The translations under genes were made by a program, and so were the position numbers. A stretch of 64,000 nt of DNA from Manduca sexta (lineage: Eukaryota; Arthropoda; Insecta; Lepidoptera; Sphingidae), in assembly GCF_014839805.1 (NCBI RefSeq), contig NC_051126.1, forward strand, positions 6,642,609 through 6,706,608. Reading direction: 5' to 3'. This document shows positions 41,101 to 49,116 of the stretch, piece by piece. Numbering within the stretch: the stretch's first letter is position 1; each line of letters begins with the position of its first letter. Under the pieces are notes generated by a model. That model did no database searches, was not told the DNA's origin, and was given only the letters and a program-made list of their open reading frames with translations.

Positions 41101-44100
41101 GGTAGTTCCTGAGATTAGCCATTACTGCTCCGCTCCTATTGGGTATAGCGTGATGATATATAGCCTATAGCACTCCACGAACATAGGGCTATCCAACGCA
41201 AAAAGAATTTTTCAGTTTGGACCGGTAGTTCCTGAGATTAGCGCGTTCAAACAAACAAACAAACAAACAAACAAACTCTTCAGCTTTATATAATAGTATA
41301 GATTAAGCCATATTCACAAGAATAATCAGTGTCCATAAAATGATTAAAACAAGACGATAATCTGCGCTATACTTATCATTGCGAATTTTTTCTATAAGCA
41401 AAATTTCCAATGTATTATCATTGTAAGTTACAGACGGACGAGGTCGTTTGGCAATTACACTTAAAGATAATAATAGTAAGTGGCATTGGTTAGATGATTA
41501 TAAATGAAGTAATAAATCCAATCATAACAAGACCTGCATCCAAGCAAGAAAACGTTTTTGTCAGAATAACATTTACTAAAAATGAATACATTAATGTTTC
41601 GGTCAAATACCGATTGTAGATGCTGAATTATAGAATGATCCTTTCACAATCTATTTTTGCGGTAGCTTTATTTTTTAAAATCAGGCGCTGCTTTTTTGAG
41701 GTCTGAGTGTTTAAAAAACACTTACCAAAGCATTGATGTAACTATCTTTGTCCGTAGTCAGTCCAGACGGCACCAACACATCCCTTGGCCCGCCACCAAA
41801 GCTAAGCAGCAACTTGTCTTCTGTCACTTCTTCCTTTAAACGTACATTATCATTCCATTCCTGGTCCATATCCATATAGAAGTCGTTAATTTTGAAGTCA
41901 AAGTTTACGACTGGCGCTTCGAGTGGTGCTGCTAAAGCAATAGCTATGTTCGTTTTGTTTATAGTCCCAGGCCACGCTAGCAATCTTTTGGCAATCACTC
42001 CTCCCTAAAATAGTAGGTACTTAGAAATGTAAATGCAAGTGACTACAATAAAAAAAAATCATTTCCAAAAACAAGTTTTTATTCCAATGCACAAAAAATA
42101 AAAAACTTAAATTAAATCAAACTTTGTAGCATGTCGATGCTTGTCGAAAGATTTACTTCTGTCAAGACCAAGTTACATAGTTATTATAAAATTATCTACA
42201 CAAGTAAGTCACATGTTTATTAATTTATTTTTTATATTTTAGAAAAGTATTAAAATTTTACTGTTAGATTTAAAAACTCCAGGATAACAAAATTTCAGAC
42301 CGTTTAAATCAACTTATTAGAAATTTATTGGGCAGCATCTGGAATCCATCATCACGATTTTTTCGATCGCTAACAGTTGACCCTTGTGGATTCCCTACAG
42401 CTATTGTTTAAGCACCATAACACCATTCCTATCCTACGCCAAGTTACGACTCTAACATTTCTATGACGGCACTATTTGTTTCTTTTTTACCATCTCTAAA
42501 ATTTGTCTAGGGTATTGGTTAATATTAGTTCATATACGATCCCGCTAAATCTTATCGCTTAAACTGGCATTAGTCCTCCCTCTCCTCGAACGGTTAAACA
42601 CAAACGTCAATTAATTATTCATATTTTTCTCGGCAAATGCTTTAATTCGATGCCCATATTACAGGTCTGCATAAAAATGAATATATTTAATACTATATTT
42701 CGCTATATTATCTTGTAGAATTTATACTACTGAATCAAAATCGTAGGTTCCAACATAGTGGTACTCTACCAACTGCCAGAACGGCGCGGACGCGCCTGTA
42801 AGTGACTTTCTTATGAGTATCCTTCCACCTATCGATGCACAATCGACTTAAGAAGTAGCACACTTATTAGTATTAATATATTCAGCACTCGAAGTTTTGG
42901 AACGGTCGTTGCAACGGCTATTAGCAAGCATTCGGCAGTCGTCTAAATATTGATAATGCCGCAGATTTAACAATAAACAGGTCCGGTTTCTTAGTCGTAC
43001 ATATAATTAATTTTCAAGTTACGGTAGTCCGGAGACGTAAGTGTCGATGTAGCGTTCAGACGCAGTCCTCCGCTAATCACCGGCGCACTACGTCGATTTT
43101 CGAAGTAATTAACATGCAACCTCTTCGAACTTTCTTACACTTTAATGTTAACTCTTAAGATAACAAAACAGAACTCACCATAGAATGCCCAATCAGTATA
43201 ACTGAAGTAGGTACCGATTTTCTGTATTGATTTTCTTTGTACAAATCTAAAATTGCATTTATCGATGCCGCTGCAAATTTTGTTTGCTTTCCCAAAACAC
43301 CACCATACAAAGCCGACACCTCTTCATTGAAACTTACTGTTTTTCAAAAACAAATATGTTATGTATATTTAATTGGCATACACCTAACTAACAAAATATT
43401 TCCCATAAATTGCTAAAAACTAGGACTACAATTGGCAACAGAACATACCTTGCTGGTATACTAATGTAGTATTTTTATGCTATGATTAGTTGAGAGATAA
43501 TAGGAATGTGAATGAAAAAAATTATAAGGCAAAAATACTAATTGTTGTTTTGGTTGGGTTTTATTTGGATAGATTTTGAGTTAAAAAAGTTCTTGCACTG
43601 GCTGTAATATCTAGTAGAATATTTAGATATTTTCACAGAACTTTTTTTAATTAATACATCTAGTTATGGGGAAATGTTAAGGACTACCAATAATAAATTA
43701 ACATTACTTACTTGTGAAAAAGTCAAAGTGATAATCAGTTTCTCTCGAAATGGACATTCGAAGAGCTACGGATGCCAAGGATCGAGCTTGCATGTGACTA
43801 CCTGAATTTCCAGGCAGGAACAATACAGGGACTCCATCAAACCTACAAGGTCATTTTCTATTTAAATTACTATTACTTATTCAATTTACAGACTTGAAGA
43901 CAATATAAATATGAATTTATTTCTGTAACATTGTTAAGAAGAATATTGAATTAGTATTATATGGACTTATTCCATAAAATTTTAAAACAATATTTTTAAA
44001 AATTAAAGCATAATATATGTTTTAACCTCACATTTTGTTATAAAGTTTTAAAAAGAACATATTTTGATGTATAGAATTATTTTCATTGACAAATTAATAA

Positions 44101-44467
44101 ATAAATCGAACGAATATATTAATTTGTTAAGACAAAAAAAAATTACCACATCTTTCTGGCTCGTTCAGTGAACCTTCCTTCACTGTATGCATACAACCCA
44201 TATCGTGGATAATAGTTATTTTCAGGAACGGATAACCTCTAAAAAAATATTGGTCAAATTTGTCGCTGTTTACAAACAAATGAATTACTGGCACATAATT
44301 TTTTTAATACTTACCACAAACTGAGGATATTCAAACATGTAAGTCATACCACAATAATTATTTCTGTCGCTAAAATATAAATTCAGGATACCCATGAGAT
44401 AGATCAAAACTGATAAAACTGAAAATATTGATAAAGAGGATATAGCAAGGGTCCTTAAAATATTCAT
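23164..44467 (-). CDS. PGAP1: GPI inositol-deacylase (PGAP1)
   Basis: ER membrane lipase that removes the acyl chain from the inositol of GPI anchors so that GPI proteins can leave the ER. Minus-strand exons: 44467-44315, 44238-44147, 43842-43712, 43336-43179, 42004-41726, 38029-37859, 35447-35326, 33977-33843, 30384-30228, 29652-29381, 28891-28763, 28333-28112, 27645-27454, 25815-25662, 25340-24892, 24813-24712, 23722-23164. They join in phase to 1158 residues. Family marks: N-terminal TM (about residues 8-30), VPVLFLPGNSGS, SFNEEVSALYGG, and the lipase box GHSMGG with nucleophile Ser177, split by an intron after Met178. Next come a catalytic-domain end with VSPDHVGIVWCKQL, a long lumenal region, then several TM segments from about residue 610 on. 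It is longer than human PGAP1 (922) because of a hydrophilic insert (about 815-910) and a Ser-rich tail. Confidence 0.95.
23805..24640 (+). mobile_element. Helitron-like element, complete ends (836 bp)
   Basis: 5' end TC (tctatacttataataaa) directly after an A. The 3' end is a GC-rich hairpin region (cacgcgggcgaagctgcggg) followed by CTAG and then a T. This A|TC...CTAG|T layout is the Helitron signature. It is non-autonomous, with no Rep/helicase frame. It lies in the last PGAP1 intron but one from the 3' end. An internal inverted pair, ggtcgcgaacg near 24485 and cgttcgcgacc near 24573, adds structure near the 3' end. Confidence 0.7.
25855..26854 (-). mobile_element. Helitron-like element with internal tandem repeats (1.0 kb)
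   Basis: On the minus strand it starts TC (tctatactattatataaag) after an A at the 26855 side. It ends with GC hairpin text (cgcgggcggagccgcg) and CTAG before T at 25854. The inside is dominated by about five tandem units of ~124 bp (about 26177-26795). The close relative at 40160-41302 has the same ends and more units. Non-autonomous; in a PGAP1 intron. Confidence 0.75.
26177..26795. repeat. Tandem array of ~124-bp units inside a Helitron-like element
   Basis: About five units, each running from cattactgctccgctcctat through a gcgtgatgatatatagccta block and a caaagggctatccaac block to ccggtagttcctgagattag. Unit starts are near 26177, 26301, 26423, 26547 and 26671. The last units are nearly identical, which suggests recent expansion. 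Confidence 0.85.
27965..28075. repeat. Dispersed repeat fragment
   Basis: Shares the phrase cttcaaaacgtcgggaaaat with the copies at 11165-11290 and 16030-16210. It sits just 3' of the exon ending at 28112 (minus strand). Fragmentary. Confidence 0.45.
28990..29215. repeat. Dispersed repeat, copy 1
   Basis: Shares ggggtccaatagaatgt, gattacccctcgacagt, cggatatacaca and atatatcctacca in the same order and orientation with 36240-36485. Two members of one interspersed family in PGAP1 introns; class unknown. Confidence 0.7.
29960..30165 (+). mobile_element. RTE-like LINE 3' fragment
   Basis: One plus frame reads a C-terminal reverse-transcriptase phrase (GRPLARWRNG, then [19 protein letters not shown] and stop), followed at once by a GATGATGATGAT tail. 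That ending is typical of lepidopteran RTE-like non-LTR elements. It is 5'-truncated, in a PGAP1 intron. Confidence 0.7.
30518..30794 (+). mobile_element. Helitron-like element (short, ~277 bp)
   Basis: Starts TCTATATATATATAAAG after an A and ends gtctgtcgggtcagCTAG before T. A matching TC at 30514 is an alternative start. The family differs from the larger elements, but the end rules are the same. Non-autonomous. Confidence 0.55.
31707..32450 (-). mobile_element. Helitron-like element, complete ends (744 bp)
   Basis: On the minus strand it runs from TC (tctatatatataaaaatcaa), next to an A, to a GC hairpin (cacgcgggcgaagccgcgag) and CTAG followed by T. The 5' text (gctgttcgttagtctcgct) differs from the 25855 element, while the 3' end is alike. 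It lies in a PGAP1 intron. Confidence 0.7.
32451..33480. other. PGAP1 intron DNA, nothing recognised
   Basis: AT-rich, with short open frames lacking splice or domain support. Confidence 0.4.
33500..33725. repeat. Probable degraded element with GC-rich motifs
   Basis: GC-rich block containing gcgaggccccaggag and gtgaggccccgtggggtt, with gccgcccctgggtccc at the right. These resemble text common in lepidopteran transposon remnants. No ends are defined. Confidence 0.35.
34323..34507 (-). mobile_element. Degenerate short Helitron-like element
   Basis: On the minus strand the right end is CTAG followed by T (34322), preceded by a decayed hairpin (cgcggtcagagccgcaggg). The start near 34505 (agtaatattataaag) resembles the 5' ends of the other copies. 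Confidence 0.45.
34818..35055. mobile_element. MITE with TTA target-site duplication (PIF/Harbinger-like)
   Basis: Left end GGCCCGTATTCACAAACG and right end (reverse-complemented) CACCTGTATTCACAAACA form imperfect terminal inverted repeats. TTA lies on both sides (34815-34817 and 35056-35058). A three-base TTA duplication suits PIF/Harbinger MITEs. The 238-bp element has no coding capacity. Confidence 0.65.
36240..36485. repeat. Dispersed repeat, copy 2
   Basis: Same order of blocks as 28990-29215 (ggggtccaatagaatgt, gattacccctcgacagt, tatacacaggctgatcccc, atatatcctacca). It has an extra segment before the last block. Confidence 0.7.
36709..36756. repeat. Perfect 20-bp hairpin
   Basis: Arm 36709-36728 (ctaacgggttgtaattaaaa) is exactly reverse-complementary to 36737-36756, with an 8-base loop. 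It is located in a PGAP1 intron. Confidence 0.9.
36962..37328. mobile_element. MITE-like element with AGGGTCTAC inverted ends
   Basis: Left AGGGTCTACTACGAAAAACG pairs with the right end, whose reverse complement is AGGGTCTACCTCGAAATACG. The interior has more cgaaat/ttcgt inverted fragments and a short frame opening with MEFEELIGFRDPF. About 367 bp; no target duplication is obvious. Confidence 0.6.
38083..38348 (-). mobile_element. tRNA-derived SINE (minus strand)
   Basis: Reading the minus strand from 38348: gcggcgatagcctagttgg is an A-box-like start and atccgcaggttcgaaaccc contains a B box (GGTTCGAAA). Then follow the body with ctcagtagtagaggaggccc and a TTATTATT tail. It is the same family as 38700-39027 but lacks part of the middle. 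Confidence 0.8.
38700..39027 (+). mobile_element. tRNA-derived SINE (plus strand)
   Basis: Head gcggcgatagcctagttggg (A box), gtccgcaggttcaaatccc (B box), body with aaggaaaacatcgtgaggaa and aggccagcgtggtggactaa, and a TTATTATTATT tail. This is a common lepidopteran SINE. It faces away from the copy at 38083-38348, about 350 bases to the left. Confidence 0.85.
39048..39265. mobile_element. Palindromic (fold-back) MITE
   Basis: Outer arms atggctcattttca... and ...tgaaaatgagccat, and an inner pair 39113-39139 / 39144-39170 of 27 bases with one mismatch around a GCAA loop, make nearly the whole 218 bp self-complementary. No coding capacity; in a PGAP1 intron. Confidence 0.75.
40160..41302 (-). 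mobile_element. Helitron-like element with internal tandem repeats (1.14 kb)
   Basis: Minus-strand start TC (tctatactattatataaag) after A, and end with GC hairpin (cgcgggcggagccgcgggca) then CTAG before T. It is a near twin of 25855-26854 with about six tandem ~124-bp units (about 40498-41240) and a longer (CAAA)n-type run near the 5' end. Confidence 0.75.
40498..41240. repeat. Tandem array of ~124-bp units (second copy)
   Basis: About six units with starts near 40500, 40620, 40744, 40867, 40991 and 41113, of the same unit type as 26177-26795. The three right-most units are almost identical to each other. Confidence 0.85.
42005..43178. other. PGAP1 intron DNA, nothing recognised
   Basis: The intron within the lipase box codons. 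No repeat with clear ends and no exon were seen. Confidence 0.4.
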
Positions 44468-44725
44468 TTTTGATTTTACTTCTTTTTCAGTTCAATTGGA
44501 ATTACACAATATTCACTATTGTTCACTCTGTCGTTATTTTTATTACATTATATAGTTTTTTTTTACAGTGTAAGCCATTGGCACTTTTAATGCATTACAT
44601 AGTACTCTGGAATCAATCCAAATCTATAAGAAGAAACGACTAGAGCGGTATCACCGACCACCAAACAACAATATTTGCTGACAAATGAACTGGGCTGACA
44701 GCTGACAAATCACAAATGACATTAA

Positions 44726-44991
44726 GGCGATACCTCAAGGTCCATTTTCATACATTTTGTTTCACCTTTAATCTGGGTAACTAAACAAGTATTGGCCTTT
44801 AAAATTTAATATGACGAAATTTTAAAGGCAGAAATATCCATGATTATTAATTATTTTTACGTTTTGCTTTCAACTGCGAGAACTAATCACTAACTAGACG
44901 TGAATTTAAATTCTTTACTTGCCAATGCTTGTTTAGTTACCCAGATTAAAGGTGAAACAAAATGTATGAAAATGGACTTTGAGGTATCGCC
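44726..44991. mobile_element. TTAA-flanked MITE (piggyBac-like target)
   Basis: Inverted ends of about 65-70 bp are nearly identical: GGCGATACCTCAAGGTCC on the left against GGCGATACCTCAAAGTCC from the right. TTAA flanks both sides (44722-44725 and 44992-44995). A TTAA duplication is the piggyBac hallmark, although these ends do not start with the usual CCC. The centre is AT-rich and non-coding. Confidence 0.8.
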
Positions 44992-45164
44992 TTAAGAAAC
45001 AACTGACAAGTGACAAAAACAATACTAGTGCATGAGCTACGAAATAACGATTTAATAATACAATGGAATACAATGGAATCATTCGAATGGTATGTTCGGA
45101 TTTTATACTTCTTTGCTATTTTTTTTGTTATATTTGATGGATGCAAAATTATAATATATGGGTG

Positions 45165-45230
45165 AATGTTGATACATACATATGTATAAAATATGTATGT
45201 ATTTTATACATACATACATGTGTAAAATAG
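45165..45230. repeat. TACATA-rich simple repeat, self-complementary
   Basis: Runs of tacata and tatgta around ttttatacat make this stretch largely palindromic, upstream of ALG14. Confidence 0.6.
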
Positions 45231-45614
45231 AGGCGATTAAACACAAAGAAAATAATTTCGGAAATAACAAATATATACAAATACTACGAATTGTATTTAT
45301 TATATGCCGTGTATCCTTTACTGGCGGTCCTAAATAAATAAAACATTTTTGTTTGAATGACATGTATGATGACGGTGACAGACATTGACACAACTGACAA
45401 GTGACAACGCTTCCCATGACATTTGGATAAAGTCATTGATGTTTCGATTTTTATTTTGGTGATGTTTGGTCGGCATTTATCCTCTAAAAATAACAAATAA
45501 ATAAAAAATACGAGAATAAGAGGTATTTTACATAGAAATGCCTGTTTTACATCAAATAAGTGTGAAAGAATTCAATACCATATACACTATTTAAATTTTA
45601 TAAGAGTTTTGAAA

Positions 45615-46256
45615 ATGGCGTTCATTTTAATCATGTGTGCCGTATTGCTTGCAATCTTAGCAGTTTTTCTTTTACGTGTCGTATATTTATTATATACGAT
45701 ATTAATGACCGACTGCTGCATCCACAAAGACCCATCTTTACGTACAATTTTTTGCATGGGCTCTGGTGGTCACACAACAGAAATGTTGCGGTTCGCAGAG
45801 AGTTTAAACATGAACAAATATAGCCCTCGCCTTTACATAGTGGCAGATAATGATGTCAGCAGCGAAGTGAAGATTCATGAAACAGAAAAAGGTCAAAAGA
45901 ATTATGTCCTTCAACGAATACCCCGCAGTAGAAATGTAAAACAATCTTATAGTTCTTCGGTTTTTAGCACTCTCTATGCTACTTTATATACAATACCTAC
46001 ACTATACAATTTTAAACCTGATGTTATATTTTGCAATGGGCCTGGTACATGTGTGCCCGTATGTGTTGTTGCATTTCTGCTAAGATGTATGTTTTTATTG
46101 GATTGTAGAACTGTTTTCATTGAAAGTGTGTGTAGAGTAAGAACATTATCGTTAACTGGAAAGATATTGCAATTTTTTGTAGATATTTTTGTAGTCCAAT
46201 GGCCTCAATTGAGAGATGTTTGTTTTAGAGCTAAGTATTTTGGTAGATTGACATAG
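45615..46256 (+). CDS. ALG14: UDP-GlcNAc transferase subunit ALG14
   Basis: Membrane subunit of the ER enzyme that adds the second GlcNAc to dolichol-PP-GlcNAc, recruiting catalytic ALG13 to the cytosolic face. Single exon, 213 residues, about the normal animal length. An N-terminal TM anchor (about residues 2-28) is followed by the glycine loop GSGGHTTEM (49-57), SPRLYIVADND, the conserved FKPDVIFCNGPGTCVP and the tail FIESVCRVRTLSLTGK ... FVVQWPQL. The ATG at 45615 gives the hydrophobic anchor at once; an in-frame TTG upstream is not a likely start. It faces away from PGAP1, another ER glycolipid enzyme. Confidence 0.96.
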   Translation: MAFILIMCAVLLAILAVFLLRVVYLLYTILMTDCCIHKDPSLRTIFCMGSGGHTTEMLRFAESLNMNKYSPRLYIVADNDVSSEVKIHETEKGQKNYVLQRIPRSRNVKQSYSSSVFSTLYATLYTIPTLYNFKPDVIFCNGPGTCVPVCVVAFLLRCMFLLDCRTVFIESVCRVRTLSLTGKILQFFVDIFVVQWPQLRDVCFRAKYFGRLT

Positions 46257-46303
46257 TTTGATAAACTTTATGTATTGATGTAATTGTAGTACTTTGTATA
46301 AGG

Positions 46304-46309
46304 AATAAA
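46304..46309 (+). promoter_or_regulatory. Candidate poly(A) signal of ALG14
   Basis: AATAAA 48 bases after the ALG14 stop, overlapped by a second hexamer a few bases on. Confidence 0.6.
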
Positions 46310-46319
46310 ATAAAAATAC

Positions 46320-49116
46320 AAAATTAACTCAGTGTATATAATTATTAATTCCAGGGAGATCCATATACAAATATTCGCAGCTTAGAAAGTGCTGTGTATT
46401 ACAGCAACCAGATCTAAATTAAGCATTTCTTATTGTAAAGATATACTTTGATTGACCAACATTTTATAGCAGATGTTTACATATTTGATCAGGATAATAT
46501 TTTTTATTAGTAATTAACTTTGGTACCATAATATTTATGTAAATTGTAAACCCATAGTCAAATAGAGTGGGTTTCATCAGCAATGTACAAAAATATATCT
46601 ATTCCTTGATTTTTTACAAATATAACCCAATTTGACACAAAATCTTAACAGGAACATAGAAAGCTATTAACATGAGCCTACACTTGTGCACACAAATTGC
46701 TTGTAAGGGAAATAATAAAAATTATCATTAAATTTAAGGCCACATGGTTGAATACTCTAGAGCATAATATACATAATCATGTTCCTTAACACAGTGAACA
46801 CTTTGTAGTCTTAAACATTAAATTATGTTGGAATTAAGACAACCATTGGGTTTGATTTCAACTTATCAATATGTAAGTACATTCAAATGTCCTTTAATAT
46901 TATTTAGTCACATTTTACTTTTTACAGACCACAAGTATTTTTGATACAACACCTTAAAAATGCATATGTGTTAAAATAATTAGCTTCATCCCAGTAAAGT
47001 ACCTTCTGTACATTAATTATAAAATTAAATTTTGTTATAAACTTATAAATTATATATTTAATTTAAGGCCTCAGAACCACAGCAAGCACTAAGCAGTCTA
47101 CAGTTCTGCACTACTAGTCTAAAGCAAAAGGAGACTAATTAAAAACCTCCACTTCGCCTATTACATTTTCTTTACTCATAGTGTATGCAGAATTCAAACT
47201 CGTAGACTACTCACTAAATTTAAATTGTCTTAAAATAGTTAAAATAAAGTATATGGATAACATGTATACAGTATACACACACAGATTTCGACTTGTTAGA
47301 GACACATAGAGATTAAGACATACATCATTTTTTATCTGAGAGGAAAAAGTTTGGATTGTTAATATTTTCATAGGAGCTTGACCAAGTTGCAGAACAGATC
47401 TTGATCTGTGAGAAGAAAATTTATTTACGCCGATTATAATTGTCGACCTGTTGATAAACCCATGGTGGAAGAACACTACTCTATTAAATCTGATTAGTCT
47501 ACTGTCTTGGTGTGTCTTTATAAGTTTATATTGTAAGGACAGAATAACATATAACTGTTACTTTGTTGAAACATGAAACTCATTACACCATAATCTCTGT
47601 TCATATATCATTAAAATACTATGGTTTGCAACCAGACGGGGCTGGCAAAAAAACAAAACCTATACATAGTCATGGATACAAATGGATTGCATGTGACAGT
47701 TCAATCATTAAGCTGTTGAGATTAAATTGCAACATAATCCCAGTATTGCACCAGAGATAACCAAATTGACTAAAATAGTTAAGACTCATAAGAGTGGCTT
47801 GTTCAAACATAATATCAACTTTGTACAAAACAACTATTTATTCTTTATTTTCTGTACTGCTACTTACTTTATAAATCCTTGCCAAGGCACAACAGTGCTT
47901 TAGTTAATAATCTTGGCCTGGGCTATTGTATATAAGTAAAAATAAGTTAAAAGACATTGTCAAATGGGATGAATAGCACACATGGGGTTCAAATTTAACT
48001 GAAATATATAATGTAAAAATAAATATTCTACAGCCCATTCACATTGAATATGAAAATTTTAAATACAGTTAGATATAAAACATTCGAGAAGACAATAAAA
48101 AGTTTTTTAATAAAATATTGTGCCAGCTACCTTCCTCTCGCCCTATAATGTCTGTGTATTAATTGTTTGTATACACTCATCTAAGTTTCGAGCCCATGTT
48201 CCATCAGTCTCAAACATATTGATAAATGTCAAGAATAGTACTATGTTATATTTAGTAATGGACATTATTAAATTTAGTTCATAAGTAATAGTTATGTTGA
48301 AAATGACATCCATGCACAGTTTTCCTAAAATAAATATTATATGAAAATAGTGGAGTAATTATGTAGCATTCTTCCAAACCAGGCAACACTGGGCAAAAAA
48401 TATATAATTATTATTATAGTTTATACATATTACACACTATAACTTGCATTTTGGGATTTGATAATCCTTACAATTAATAATCTTTTATAAGGAAATGCTT
48501 ACTTATTATAAAACTAACCTGGATAATTACAGTTCCTTTTCAATATCAGATAGAAAAAATCACAACATTCAACATGTAAAATCAACCAGATTGTATAAAA
48601 TATGAAAATCACAGCTGAAATCAGGTACGGATCTAGGCATTGGACAGCAGAGGTAACTGAACACCCCCTCCTTACCAAGTCAAAGTACTTTATATTGGAA
48701 CTTAAGAAAAATTTACGATCCCTCTCTTGAATTCAATAGATAATAAAAATGCCTCTTATGCTTAGCGAAATCCTGGATCCGCTCCTGGCTGAAATGGTAT
48801 AAGAAGATTAGAAAAAACATAATCCACTTATCACAAACCATTGTCATACTTTTTACAATAGCCTTGCCGTTATCAGTCTGCAGCAATTGGCAGTAAATTT
48901 TGCAAAATACACATTGTTTATCTTGTTAAATTAAATTACTTTTACATTTATACTTATAAAATATCGCTACAAAATTTTTGTTTTAGGCACATATGAGAAT
49001 ACTATACCAAAGTGACTGTATAATATATAGTATAAGTACAAAAGGAAGGATTAAGTCTTTCTTAGATAACTAACAATAAGTAAATAAACAAGTTTTATAA
49101 GTAAAGTTTGCTTCTT
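46320..49116. other. Tail-to-tail spacer / 3' UTR region
   Basis: 2.8 kb of AT-rich DNA between the ALG14 end and the stop of the PPxY gene, probably including a long 3' UTR of the latter. Near 48630-48790, cggatctaggc and ggatccgctcctgg flank a small C-rich block, perhaps an old element. No gene seen. Confidence 0.4.

Larger units (their letters stand above)
44468..45614. promoter_or_regulatory. Divergent promoter region PGAP1 / ALG14
   Basis: 1.15 kb between the two start codons, which face away from each other. It contains the TTAA MITE at 44726-44991 and two copies of ctgacaagtgacaa (near 45002 and 45393). It also holds a tacata/tatgta-rich self-complementary stretch near 45168-45226. 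No TATA box could be assigned. Confidence 0.55.

Noticed and set aside
45103..45417. 104-codon minus-strand frame in the ALG14 promoter
   Set aside because: Built largely from the TACATA repeat; starts at a non-ATG codon and has no recognisable content.
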